A model generated the notes under the pieces. That model saw nothing but the letters and a program-made list of their open reading frames with translations, made no database searches and was not told the DNA's origin. This document shows, one piece after another, positions 34,658 through 44,088 of a stretch of 48,977 bases of DNA. A program made the position numbers and the translations under genes. The stretch comes from a virus, in the IMG/VR virus record IMGVR_UViG_3300025828_000035, positions 1-48,977 of that record. One strand, given 5' to 3'. Every line of letters starts with the position of its first letter. Within the stretch, counting starts at the first letter, position 1.

Positions 34658-35208
34658 TTAAATTGAAAAGTTTATTAGAGTCAAAAGCGTTGATGTCAGA
34701 AGCAATGCAATATCATTATGATAATAAAATTAGTATTACTGAAAACATATTTCGTGTGCAAAGCGAAGCAAGTTTCAATTTAATTGTTGAAGCACGTGAA
34801 ATGTTTGATGCAGGCCATGCATGGTTTGAAGGACGTGATAAAGAACTTTTTGAAACTACTGATATAGGTAGATTTGCTACATTTGAAGGCAAACGTGTTC
34901 CGTTAGATCACCCAATGGAAATTCCACTCGATGAAGCAGAATACCAAGGCAAAAAAGTAAGTCTAGGAAAGCCAACCAAAGGCGGTCGTAAAAAGTATCA
35001 AGTATATGTTCGCAATAACAAAGGCAATGTAATTAAGATTTCATATGGTGATTCTGGAATGAAGGCAAATTGGAATGACCCTGGCGCCAGAAAGTCATTT
35101 GCAGCTCGTCATAGATGTCATATGAAAAAGGACAGAACTAAAGCTGGTTATTGGGCTTGCCGAGCACATAAAGATTTCGGACGTAACGTTTCAGGCAGAT
35201 TCTGGTAA
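34654..35208 (+). CDS. Virion-type protein with the shared N-terminal motif
   Basis: 184 residues. MIKLKSLLESKALMSEA is the shared N-terminus with a possible L-L-E/S cut. Residues about 20-95 (QYHYDNKISITENIFR, FEGKRVPLDHPMEI) form one phage domain. The C-terminal segment KVYV-type KKYQVYVRNNKGNVIKI, RKSFAARHRCH, TKAGYWACR forms another, seen with Cys and His in T4-like phage virion proteins. A packaged role is inferred. Confidence 0.75.
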   Translation: MIKLKSLLESKALMSEAMQYHYDNKISITENIFRVQSEASFNLIVEAREMFDAGHAWFEGRDKELFETTDIGRFATFEGKRVPLDHPMEIPLDEAEYQGKKVSLGKPTKGGRKKYQVYVRNNKGNVIKISYGDSGMKANWNDPGARKSFAARHRCHMKKDRTKAGYWACRAHKDFGRNVSGRFW

Positions 35209-35214
35209 ACATAT

Positions 35215-35243
35215 TTGGATTTTAAAATATATTTTCTTATATT
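35215..35243 (+). promoter_or_regulatory. TTGGAT-class promoter, upstream of gene 35270
   Basis: TTGGAT (35215-35220), 17 bases ending in TTTTCT, TATATT (35238-35243). The predicted start near 35250 leaves a 20-base A-rich leader. Confidence 0.65.
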
Positions 35244-35269
35244 ATGTTATAATTAAAAACTAAAGAAAA

Positions 35270-35686
35270 ATGAAATCTTTATTATTTTCAGCAATTGCTG
35301 TATTTATTAGCAGTATTGCAATTAGTCAAAGCCATTGGGTAGCACCGGTAAATTATTATCGTTCTGATTTTAAGTCTGAATACATACTACAAACTACTAT
35401 AGGCTGTGAAACAGATTCATGTTATACTCAGTTAGTATTACAATTACCGTATATCAGCGGAGCCGACCTAGAGCCAGATAGCATTTATTGGGTTATTATG
35501 CCAATAGCTAATTGGAAGGATGATACGAATCCATGTACATGCACACTAACCACACCAGATGCAATGTTTAAAGGATTTAAAAAACCATGTGACGAAGGCC
35601 CTTTACCCGGTTCTGCATATAGTTATCTTCGAGTAGTTTGGTCAAATGGATACATACATGAAGAAGAGGGCGAAATTGGTTATTAG
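35270..35686 (+). CDS. Secreted Cys-containing hypothetical protein
   Basis: 138 residues with a Sec signal peptide (MKSLLFSAIAVFISSIAIS, likely cleaved before QSHW). The mature part has six Cys (GCETDSC, CTCTL and a later KPCDE), consistent with disulfides in the periplasm or outside the cell. The fold is beta-rich by composition. It has its own promoter, so it is expressed apart from the flanking packaged proteins. Function unknown. Confidence 0.75.
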   Translation: MKSLLFSAIAVFISSIAISQSHWVAPVNYYRSDFKSEYILQTTIGCETDSCYTQLVLQLPYISGADLEPDSIYWVIMPIANWKDDTNPCTCTLTTPDAMFKGFKKPCDEGPLPGSAYSYLRVVWSNGYIHEEEGEIGY

Positions 35687-35727
35687 TAGATATTTATAAT
35701 ATATAAACAATAACTAGGAGTATTTAA

Positions 35728-36255
35728 ATGATATCATTGAAAAATCTGTTGTTAGAACAATCCAATCCGCAAGTCGATGGTATAATCGGTCAGTATACAT
35801 CAAAATCGAAATGGCCTAGGCCGGTTGCTGGCACAAATATAAGAGATGAATGGACTCCTATATTAACTCGTTATGGTTTAGATATGCAAAAAATGAAATC
35901 ATGGAATGAATTTGTAGATTGGTTACGAGCTAACGGACACGCCAACAAGCCAAAAATGAATAATATAGATTATCAACATAAAATATATCAAACGTATAAA
36001 AAAGACAATCCAGAATTTTGGCTTGAATTTAATACAGATAAAACAAGTGATGATGTACGGAATATTCAACGCGCTTTGATTGATCTTCGCGGTGTTGTAC
36101 TCAAGAATTATAGAGACAATCTGGACCGTATACCACTCCGAAAAAACGGTCAACGGACAAGTGATTTTTATAAAGATAGAACGGCCGAAGAAAATAAGGA
36201 AGCAATTGCGAATTTCATGAAATATTGGAAGGTGCCTAGTCACATAACTAGTTAA
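35728..36255 (+). CDS. Hypothetical packaged protein with the shared N-terminal motif
   Basis: 175 residues, starting MISLKNLLLEQSNPQ. The first ten residues closely match the motif in the lysozyme and metalloprotease genes. The remainder is charged and helical, without a recognised domain. An AGGAG site precedes the ATG. Confidence 0.65.
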   Translation: MISLKNLLLEQSNPQVDGIIGQYTSKSKWPRPVAGTNIRDEWTPILTRYGLDMQKMKSWNEFVDWLRANGHANKPKMNNIDYQHKIYQTYKKDNPEFWLEFNTDKTSDDVRNIQRALIDLRGVVLKNYRDNLDRIPLRKNGQRTSDFYKDRTAEENKEAIANFMKYWKVPSHITS

Positions 36256-36260
36256 AGTAC

Positions 36261-36530
36261 ATGAAAGTGCCGTACGAAAATTTAGAGGTTACAGAAGAAT
36301 ACATTGTTCGCAAGTTCCCACACAACACAGAAGCAGAAGATCTCCTATGGCATCGTGATAGAGAGAATCGCTTGATAGAACATGTGTCAGGAACAGGATG
36401 GAGTTTTCAATATGATAATGAATTACCTATACCAATTGAGCCAAATCATTGCATCCACATTCCAGCTGGTGCTTGGCATCGCATACATCGCGGATCAGAT
36501 GATTTGATAATCAAAATAAATTTCTTATAA
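36261..36530 (+). CDS. Small cupin-like protein
   Basis: 89 residues. LLWHRDRENRLIEHVSGTGWSF, then IPAGAWHRIHRG, gives the two cupin-type His motifs around a Gly-turn. A single-domain cupin of this kind is familiar from marine T4-like phages, where its substrate is unknown. It probably binds a divalent metal. Confidence 0.7.
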   Translation: MKVPYENLEVTEEYIVRKFPHNTEAEDLLWHRDRENRLIEHVSGTGWSFQYDNELPIPIEPNHCIHIPAGAWHRIHRGSDDLIIKINFL

Positions 36531-36531
36531 T
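36503..36531 (+). promoter_or_regulatory. TTTGAT/TATAAT promoter with start at the ATG of gene 36537
   Basis: TTTGAT (36503-36508), 17 bases with TTTCT, TATAAT (36526-36531). The predicted start near 36538 coincides with the ATG at 36537. Confidence 0.55.
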
Positions 36532-36536
36532 AGGAT

Positions 36537-37064
36537 ATGAAATGTCCTTATACAACAGCAAAACGAATGATCGCCTACATTCGCAATGTTTTGTCAGTAC
36601 CATCTGACGATTACGGAGGACTTCCGCCATGCCCATTTGTAAAAGCAGAATTAGATAGTAGAAAACTAATGTTGGCAGAGTTAGATCCAGAACAAGAAAA
36701 TTTACTTGCTATCATACAAGAATTTTCAAAATCCTCATATGAAAGTTTACTTGTAGCTCAGAAGATGCCAGCTGGAGAATCTTTATCAGCTAAAGAAACT
36801 GGGTACTATCAAAAACAAGTTAATCGCATCCTTAAGAAGATAGGTATGAAAGAATATAAATGCATTTGCTTCAACCCAAATGATCGAGTTGGTCGTGTAA
36901 GGCAACAGGCACCGTACTTTTTGATTAACATTGCACGTGCGGATGTTTTGAATGCAGCACACAAGAAAATAATGCAAACAGATTACTTTGCCTATATGTC
37001 AGAAGAGTACGTTAAATTTCTTCATGTAGACCTAAAAAAAGTTACAAGAAAGGTTGGATCTTAA
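36537..37064 (+). CDS. Hypothetical protein, likely leaderless
   Basis: 175 residues. LPPCPFVKAEL near 29-39 and a later CICF are the notable Cys motifs; there is no membrane segment. It precedes the MoxR-type ATPase. The ATG at 36542 is out of frame. No family recognised. Confidence 0.75.
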   Translation: MKCPYTTAKRMIAYIRNVLSVPSDDYGGLPPCPFVKAELDSRKLMLAELDPEQENLLAIIQEFSKSSYESLLVAQKMPAGESLSAKETGYYQKQVNRILKKIGMKEYKCICFNPNDRVGRVRQQAPYFLINIARADVLNAAHKKIMQTDYFAYMSEEYVKFLHVDLKKVTRKVGS

Positions 37065-37082
37065 TTGTATATTTCTTATATT
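37054..37082 (+). promoter_or_regulatory. TTGGAT-class promoter, upstream of the MoxR-type ATPase
   Basis: TTGGAT (37054-37059), 17 bases, TATATT (37077-37082). The predicted start near 37089 leaves a 27-base leader with AAGG before the ATG. Confidence 0.7.
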
Positions 37083-37115
37083 ATAATATAGAAATTAGAA
37101 ATTAAATTTAAGGTT

Positions 37116-38249
37116 ATGAAAAAGAAATTTGGTATTGTTAAAGACGGCATTGTAACGGATGCAACAACAGGAGAAGTAATTACATCACTCTTCCGAGACA
37201 TCATGATTGAAAAGGCTGAAGCAAATGGTCAAGCTCTTGCATTTGATGAAGAAACGGGTAGAGCACGAAGAATTGAAACATCAGAGGTTGAAACAGATCC
37301 AGTTGTAGATGTTCCTAAACAAGAAGTAAATGTAGAAGCAGACCCAGTATTAGCTCTTATTAAGAATTCAGCTGATCTTCGTCCCGAGACACTCGAAATG
37401 ACGGATCTTAAATGGAAGTATCTTGTAAGGTCAGCATTGCGTGGTAAGAATATTATGATGGTTGGTCCTGCAGGATGTGGTAAGACAGAAGCAGCAAAAG
37501 CATTGCCAGCAGCAACGGATCGTCCGTTCTTTTACTTTAACTTGGGAGCAACGCAAGATCCGAGAGCCACTCTTATTGGTAACACTCACTTCAAAGACGG
37601 CGAAACAGCATTTGATCAGTCAGCATTCGTAAAAGCAATTCAGACTGAGAACGCAGTGATTCTGCTTGATGAATTGTCCCGTGCGCATCCAGAAGCATGG
37701 AACATCCTGATGACAGTATTGGATGAAGGTCAAAGATATCTAAGATTAGATGAAGATATTAATGCTCCAACCATTCATGTAGCATCTGGTGTATCCTTTA
37801 TTGCCACAGCAAATATTGGTACGGAGTATACTTCAACCAGAGTATTAGACCGTGCTTTGATGGATCGATTTGAGATTATTGAAGTAGACATTTTGAGCAA
37901 GGAGCGTGAGTCGGCTTTGTTGGCAAAGCGTTTTCCAAAACTTGAAGCTGGGTTGATTGAAGCAGTCGCAGACATTGCAGACTTGACTCGTAAAGAGTGG
38001 AGATCAGAAGAAGGTAAGCTCAATACTATGGTATCCACTCGTATGACGGTGAGAGTATGTGATTTGTTGGCAGATGGATTTACTTTGGCAGAAGCAGCAG
38101 ATGTAGCCATTCTTCCATTCTTTGATCAGTCAGGAGGCACAGACTCCGAGCGTGTTTTTGTGAAGCAAATCATTCAAAAGCATATGGCAACCGCTGAAGA
38201 AGATATCTTCAATACAGGTACGGAAGAGACAATGGAGAATCCATTCTAA
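37116..38249 (+). CDS. MoxR/CobS-type AAA+ ATPase
   Basis: 377 residues. Walker A GPAGCGKT at 117-124, Walker B VILLDE at 181-186, sensor 1 FIATANIGTEY and the R-x-L-x-x-R-F arginine region (DRALMDRF) identify a MoxR/CobS-like AAA+ protein. Such ATPases usually work with VWA-domain partners. A VWA protein is encoded 2.4 kb downstream (40694), with groEL between. CobS-like genes are known in T4-like phages; without the magnesium/cobalt chelatase large subunit, a chaperone or remodelling role is more likely. The first 90 residues are acidic and variable. Confidence 0.88.
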   Translation: MKKKFGIVKDGIVTDATTGEVITSLFRDIMIEKAEANGQALAFDEETGRARRIETSEVETDPVVDVPKQEVNVEADPVLALIKNSADLRPETLEMTDLKWKYLVRSALRGKNIMMVGPAGCGKTEAAKALPAATDRPFFYFNLGATQDPRATLIGNTHFKDGETAFDQSAFVKAIQTENAVILLDELSRAHPEAWNILMTVLDEGQRYLRLDEDINAPTIHVASGVSFIATANIGTEYTSTRVLDRALMDRFEIIEVDILSKERESALLAKRFPKLEAGLIEAVADIADLTRKEWRSEEGKLNTMVSTRMTVRVCDLLADGFTLAEAADVAILPFFDQSGGTDSERVFVKQIIQKHMATAEEDIFNTGTEETMENPF

Positions 38250-38265
38250 AAGTTTTCATAACCGA

Positions 38266-38310
38266 GAAGCAGTCATGTAAGTCGCAACGCATTGGCTGCT
38301 TCTTTTTATT
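38266..38310 (+). terminator. Rho-independent terminator after the AAA+ gene
   Basis: GAAGCAG (38266-38272) pairs with CTGCTTC (38296-38302) across a 23-base loop and is followed by TTTTTATTTG. It ends the ATPase transcript. Confidence 0.75.
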
Positions 38311-38319
38311 TGTTTCGAA

Positions 38320-38634
38320 ATGCAAAAGGAATATTGGACTAAAACACAATGGGAGTTCTTAAAGAAATGTTGTAATTCAAATCTAAGACAATTCAATATT
38401 GAGATTCCGGATGGTGAAGGTGGAATCTATAACTTCAAAGAAGTTGTTTTTGAAACCGTAAGCGAAAGAAAAACATTGCATTCAGGGTGTATTATCATAG
38501 CAAAGCAACCGGGTGATGAAATGTTACACGATTATGAAATACCATCAGAACACTTTAAAGAGAATCATCACATCATGCCTGTATGGGTAAGGTATTTGAT
38601 GAGAACGGTGTATGATAATTGGGAACACGTCTGA
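38320..38634 (+). CDS. Hypothetical protein overlapping a tRNA remnant
   Basis: 104 residues, acidic, with no recognised domain. Its final codons (WEHV then TGA) lie inside the tRNA-Gln-like sequence, with the stop formed by the anticodon stem. Insertion or decay of the tRNA may have fixed its 3' end. Confidence 0.65.
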   Translation: MQKEYWTKTQWEFLKKCCNSNLRQFNIEIPDGEGGIYNFKEVVFETVSERKTLHSGCIIIAKQPGDEMLHDYEIPSEHFKENHHIMPVWVRYLMRTVYDNWEHV

Positions 38635-38676
38635 TTTTGGTTCAGAAGAGTCCAGGTTCGAATCCTTTTGGGTGTA
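38609..38676 (+). pseudogene. tRNA-Gln(UUG)-like remnant lacking a acceptor stem
   Basis: The anticodon arm is perfect: TCTGA (38630-38634), loop TTTTGGT with anticodon TTG, TCAGA (38642-38646). The variable region and GGTTCGAATCC (38655-38665) of the T arm follow, but the outer T-stem pairs are broken. A D-arm-like GTGT...ACAC is present with a 13-base loop. No 7-bp acceptor stem or CCA end can be formed. It is a decayed or recombined tRNA gene rather than a functional one. Confidence 0.55.
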
Positions 38677-38709
38677 CAACTTTATTCTATTCCAATATTT
38701 ATAAGTGTT

Positions 38710-38889
38710 ATGAAAGACAAATACAAGGATAAGACGGCTACGGGCCAGTCATTTGGTGAAGTCATGCACCACATCGGAAAACAAACAACGGAGCAAGTAA
38801 AGAAGTCTAAAAAGAATTATTCTAGAAAGCAAAAACATAAAAATGGCGAATGGGACGATTGGTGTCCTGATTATCCTATGTTTATTTGA
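38710..38889 (+). CDS. 59-residue basic hypothetical protein
   Basis: Starts at the ATG at 38710 (MKDKYKDK); the frame runs further upstream into the tRNA remnant. Very Lys-rich, ending EWDDWCPDYPMFI. No family recognised. The groEL promoter overlaps its last codons. Confidence 0.6.
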   Translation: MKDKYKDKTATGQSFGEVMHHIGKQTTEQVKKSKKNYSRKQKHKNGEWDDWCPDYPMFI

Positions 38890-38913
38890 TCTTACCAATA
38901 TTTTCATTATAAT
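38885..38913 (+). promoter_or_regulatory. TTTGAT/TATAAT promoter of groEL
   Basis: TTTGAT (38885-38890), 17 bases with TTTTCAT, TATAAT (38908-38913). The predicted start near 38920 gives a 26-base leader with AAGGAG, a strong ribosome binding site, before the ATG. Confidence 0.7.
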
Positions 38914-38915
38914 AA

Positions 38916-40562
<1,647 letters not shown>

Positions 40563-40588
40563 GATAACCCCAAGTTAAGTTTAAGTTT

Positions 40589-40620
40589 AAAAGTGTCAGC
40601 AGAAATGTTGGCACTTTTTT
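40589..40620 (+). terminator. Rho-independent terminator of groEL
   Basis: A long stem (AAAGTGTCAGCA with TGTTGGCACTTT, including G-T pairs) with a GAAA loop, followed by a T run. One of the clearest terminators in the window. Confidence 0.9.
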
Positions 40621-40642
40621 ACTATCTTTTTTTACATAATGG

Positions 40643-40671
40643 TTGGATTCGTACGGCTTTTTTCTTATATT
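40643..40671 (+). promoter_or_regulatory. TTGGAT-class promoter, upstream of the VWA gene
   Basis: TTGGAT (40643-40648), 17 bases ending in TTTTCT, TATATT (40666-40671). The predicted start near 40678 leaves a 16-base leader with AGAAG before the ATG at 40694. Confidence 0.7.
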
Positions 40672-40693
40672 ATAATATAATTAAGAAGTAGAT

Positions 40694-42751
40694 ATGAGAA
40701 AGATAAAAAATTACGGATCCAGCTTTTGGTTAGATGATGACTTTGACACAGACTTCACTTCATGGGATGACAGTGGTACAAGGAAAAGAAAGATTGTCGA
40801 TCACACTAAGCTCGCATCCACTCAGAGAGCCATTAGCAACTTTGTTAATATCGTTACCGGCAAGCAGATTCCAGTACGCTTTCAAAGTGCTGATTCAAGT
40901 TACACTGATGGCGAAACCGTTACCATTGGTACCAAGCTAGAAGGAAAGAATTTTGACCCTGCAGTAGGGTTGGCATTGCATGAAGGCTCGCATATTGCTT
41001 TCACTGATTTCAATATTCTTAAAAATTGTAATCAAATTGGTAGTGCATTTCATTCAGCAGTTGCAATGCAAGGTTGTGATCCGGATATGAATATGACTTC
41101 AGAGCAGCTCATGATCATCAAAGACATTTTGAATTGGGTTGAAGATAGAAGAATTGATTATCGTGTATACACCACAGCTCCAGGATACCGAGTGTATTAT
41201 GAAGCAATGTATGACAAATACTTCAACGATAAGGTTATTGACAAAGCATTAGAGTCAGGTGAGAAATGTGAAGAGACATGGGATGATTACCTATTCCATA
41301 TCATCAACTTTACTAATCCGAATAGACAATTAGATGCATTGAAAGCTCTTCGATCAATTTGGAATGTAGTTGATCTCAAGCATATCAATCGATTGAAAAA
41401 CACGCAAGATGCCTTAGTTGTGTCGTGTGAGATTTACAAATTGATTAAAAAGGCAGTAGCAGAAGAAGAATCACAGAATCAAGGATCGGGTCAAAGCAAT
41501 GAAGAATCACAAGAACAAAATGATTCTGAAGCATCTGGCTCAGGTCAAGGAGATGATATTCCAGAAGATGCTGAATTTGAAGTAGCAGAAGGTGATGGTG
41601 CAGGTGGTTCAAGACAATCATCATCTAATTTGAGTCCTATGCAGCAAAGGAAACTTGAGAAAGCAATACAAAAGCAACGAGAGTTTTTGAACGATGACGC
41701 AAAAAAGACAGGTCGTTTATCTAAGAAAGATGCTCGTGTAGTTGAGACATTAAAAAACTCAGGCACAGAGTCAAGAGAGGTAAATGCTGGAGGTAGTGAG
41801 TCTGCTCCAGTGCCAGTTCAGACCACAGTTATCAAAAAATTGAATCAGGCTGTGGTTATGACGCTCGATGATATGTTTGATACATATGCTGCAGAGAGAG
41901 TATTCACACAAGGCATAGATCCATTAAATACAGATAAATGGGGCTTCAGAGGTTATCAAGATATGCACAAGGCAGTAACCGAAGGTATCGTCTTAGGTCG
42001 TCAATTGGGTCGAAAGCTTCAAATTAGAAATGAAGAAAGATCATTGAAGAGTACAAGATTGCAAAGTGGTAAGATCGATAGAAGGTTAGTATCTAGTTTA
42101 GGCTTTGGGAATGATTCAGTATTCCATCGCATTGTAACGGATCGATTCAAGAACTTCTTCATCCATATTTCAATTGATGCATCAGGTTCAATGAACGGTC
42201 GACGTTTTGAAAATGCAATTAAATCTGCAGTAGCAGTTGCACAAGCAGCTTCAATGACAACCGGGATTCGAGTGCAAATTTCATTGAGAGGTACAACGGG
42301 AGACTATAATAGTTCCAAATCAACCACGCTGTATGCATATGATTCAGCTCATGACAAAATGAGCAAGATCAAAACACTGTTCCCTTGGTTGAAAACCTTT
42401 GGAATGACACCAGAAGGTATTGCTTTCGAAAGCATTTACCGAGACATTAAAAAGGATGCAAAAGGAGATGAATGTATCTTTATTAATTATTCAGATGGTA
42501 TGCCAGGCGGTGTTGATGGGGTTTCATATTATTGGGATGGAGTTGAGTATACACGCAGAGTTGTTAACAAGATGAAAGAGATTGGTATTCATATCATTGG
42601 TTATTTTATCGACGGCGATTCTCAAGGTTATTCAGCAGAGTCATTCCGTAAAATGTATGGACAAGAAGCAGAGTTTATTGATCCGACATCACTCACTAAA
42701 GTATCAAGATCATTGAATCGCAAGTTTTTAGAGTTAGGAGAGGCAGCATAA
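40694..42751 (+). CDS. VWA-domain protein with HExxH motif (CobT-like partner of the MoxR ATPase)
   Basis: 685 residues. ALHEGSHIAF gives an HExxH motif at 96-100. A low-complexity acidic region rich in S, E, Q and G lies near 256-312. The C-terminal VWA domain has the MIDAS motif DASGS at 495-499 and later the T and D positions (GMTPEG; NYSDG). CobT-like VWA proteins pair with CobS/MoxR ATPases; the likely partner is at 37116. The HExxH suggests a metallopeptidase-derived N-terminus. Similar pairs are known in T4-like phages with no assigned role. Confidence 0.85.
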   Translation: MRKIKNYGSSFWLDDDFDTDFTSWDDSGTRKRKIVDHTKLASTQRAISNFVNIVTGKQIPVRFQSADSSYTDGETVTIGTKLEGKNFDPAVGLALHEGSHIAFTDFNILKNCNQIGSAFHSAVAMQGCDPDMNMTSEQLMIIKDILNWVEDRRIDYRVYTTAPGYRVYYEAMYDKYFNDKVIDKALESGEKCEETWDDYLFHIINFTNPNRQLDALKALRSIWNVVDLKHINRLKNTQDALVVSCEIYKLIKKAVAEEESQNQGSGQSNEESQEQNDSEASGSGQGDDIPEDAEFEVAEGDGAGGSRQSSSNLSPMQQRKLEKAIQKQREFLNDDAKKTGRLSKKDARVVETLKNSGTESREVNAGGSESAPVPVQTTVIKKLNQAVVMTLDDMFDTYAAERVFTQGIDPLNTDKWGFRGYQDMHKAVTEGIVLGRQLGRKLQIRNEERSLKSTRLQSGKIDRRLVSSLGFGNDSVFHRIVTDRFKNFFIHISIDASGSMNGRRFENAIKSAVAVAQAASMTTGIRVQISLRGTTGDYNSSKSTTLYAYDSAHDKMSKIKTLFPWLKTFGMTPEGIAFESIYRDIKKDAKGDECIFINYSDGMPGGVDGVSYYWDGVEYTRRVVNKMKEIGIHIIGYFIDGDSQGYSAESFRKMYGQEAEFIDPTSLTKVSRSLNRKFLELGEAA

Positions 42752-42764
42752 GTTGCCTTTCCTT

Positions 42765-42793
42765 TTGGAAAAGTAAATATTAATTCATATAAT
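42765..42793 (+). promoter_or_regulatory. TTGGAA/TATAAT promoter with start at the ATG of gene 42799
   Basis: TTGGAA (42765-42770), 17 bases with TTCA, TATAAT (42788-42793). The predicted start near 42800 falls on the MM start (42799 or 42802). Confidence 0.55.
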
Positions 42794-42798
42794 AAGTT

Positions 42799-43335
42799 AT
42801 GATGACGCATAGAATGCAAAAAAATGGACGAGTAATTACATTACCTGTCTATGTAAGTGACCACATCACAGATGAAATGATTGAATGGTTTGTAGAGTCT
42901 GGCCAGGCACTTACAGTGAATGCTGGAAGAATTTCAGAACAAGTTATTCTTCCTTACTTGGAACGACATTTTGGAGTATCCGGAGAAACCGTTGATGCCG
43001 ATGGCTACGATCATTTGTTTGAAAATGGAATTCGCAATGAGCACAAGAAGCTTGTTATCAGAAAGACATCAGCCATTGCCAAGAACATTGGAGACAACAA
43101 AGAGGGCAAATGCGATACTATATCATTTCATCATCCAGCACAGAATGCAATGTATGTGATCGATGCAGATCGATTCTTTCAAGGAATCCAACTCAACTAT
43201 GACAAACGAGCCAATAGTTGGGATGTAGGATTTTATACGGATATGGCATTAGAAGGTAAAGGTAAGCGAGTAGGGTGTGTAACCTGGAAGAATACCAAGT
43301 TATTGTTAGATGAAGCAACAAGAGTAGAGTTATGA
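42799..43335 (+). CDS. Hypothetical protein, likely leaderless
   Basis: 178 residues. GRISEQVILPYLERHFG and KKLVIRKTSAIAKNIGDNKEGKCDTISFHHP are the notable segments, but no family was recognised. Two in-frame ATG codons (42799, 42802) sit on the predicted start. It overlaps the next small gene by four bases. Confidence 0.75.
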   Translation: MMTHRMQKNGRVITLPVYVSDHITDEMIEWFVESGQALTVNAGRISEQVILPYLERHFGVSGETVDADGYDHLFENGIRNEHKKLVIRKTSAIAKNIGDNKEGKCDTISFHHPAQNAMYVIDADRFFQGIQLNYDKRANSWDVGFYTDMALEGKGKRVGCVTWKNTKLLLDEATRVEL

Positions 43336-43451
43336 ATACGTTTTGGATATTAGCAGGGTTGGCGATACACGCTACCATATTTGTGTTGGGTATTGCGTAC
43401 CTGGCCAGAATAATCAAAAAAAATGATAATGATAAATGGTTTGACTTATGA
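43332..43451 (+). CDS. 39-residue single-span membrane peptide
   Basis: One hydrophobic segment (about 4-27: FWILAGLAIHATIFVLGIAY) followed by a charged tail. Starts at ATGA overlap with the previous gene and overlaps the next by four bases. Function unknown. Confidence 0.55.
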   Translation: MNTFWILAGLAIHATIFVLGIAYLARIIKKNDNDKWFDL

Positions 43452-43591
43452 AACAGTTTATTGAATATTCAAAATGGTTTTACCGTACCAGTATGGAGTA
43501 TATGGAAGGGTATTCTAAATGGTACATTTACACCAGGATGCCTATTGCTTATATTAAATTTATGTTGTATCAATATCAAATAATCAAATAA
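43448..43591 (+). CDS. 47-residue aromatic-rich peptide
   Basis: Tyr/Trp/Met-rich (KWFYRTSMEYMEGYSKWYIYTR), with no clear membrane segment. Coupled by overlap to the upstream membrane peptide and ends one base before the lipoprotein start. Function unknown. Confidence 0.5.
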   Translation: MKQFIEYSKWFYRTSMEYMEGYSKWYIYTRMPIAYIKFMLYQYQIIK

Positions 43592-43592
43592 T

Positions 43593-43748
43593 ATGAAAAA
43601 GTTATTAATAGTAGCAGCAATATTAATTGGATGTGAGAAACACGATGATTGCAAATTATACCGATGCGGAACTAAAGAAGTTAATGTTATCAATCATGCA
43701 GCATATTACCAATCAGATAACTGCGAATGTATTGAAAAATTTGAATAA
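43593..43748 (+). CDS. Small lipoprotein
   Basis: 51 residues. MKKLLIVAAILIGC is a lipoprotein signal with a LIGC lipobox, so Cys 14 would be acylated. The mature part has five further Cys-related positions (DDCKLYRC, DNCEC) that may form disulfides. The signal-coding DNA closely resembles that of the T9SS-domain gene just downstream, which suggests duplication. It would sit in the host inner or outer membrane. Confidence 0.7.
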   Translation: MKKLLIVAAILIGCEKHDDCKLYRCGTKEVNVINHAAYYQSDNCECIEKFE

Positions 43749-43749
43749 T

Positions 43750-44088
43750 ATGAAAAAGTTATTAGTAATAGCGGCAATGTTTGTTGGAACAACTGCATTC
43801 GCACAAGATATTTATATTCCAAACGCGTTCACCCCTGATGGTGATATGAGGAATGATTATTGGAAACCTATATTTGATGATACATTGAAGTTTAACGATT
43901 ATGATTTAACAGTATGGACTCGTAGTGGTGAATTAGTATTTGAAACAAAAGACCCTTTTCAATATTGGGATGGTTCTTATTGGAATTCATCAACCGATTC
44001 TCCAATAACATTTGTGTATCAATTATACGTTCACATACCCAATCTTACACCAATGCGTAAAAGAGGGTTCGTAACATTAGTAAGATGA
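43750..44088 (+). CDS. Secreted standalone T9SS type B sorting domain (CHU_C-like) protein
   Basis: 112 residues from the ATG at 43750; the longer frame from 43627 overlaps the lipoprotein. Signal peptide MKKLLVIAAMFVGTTAFAQ is followed by a nearly bare C-terminal sorting domain: IPNAFTPDGDMRND (23-36), WTRSGELVFE (56-65), YWDG (72-75) and terminal GFVTLVR (106-112). These blocks match the gliding-motility C-terminal domain that targets proteins to the type IX secretion system of Bacteroidota. With no cargo domain, it may decorate or block the T9SS translocon or the cell surface. Confidence 0.85.
   Translation: MKKLLVIAAMFVGTTAFAQDIYIPNAFTPDGDMRNDYWKPIFDDTLKFNDYDLTVWTRSGELVFETKDPFQYWDGSYWNSSTDSPITFVYQLYVHIPNLTPMRKRGFVTLVR

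Noticed and set aside
38609-38682. Functional tRNA-Gln
   Set aside because: No 7-bp acceptor stem can be formed, the T stem has mismatches and the D loop is too long.
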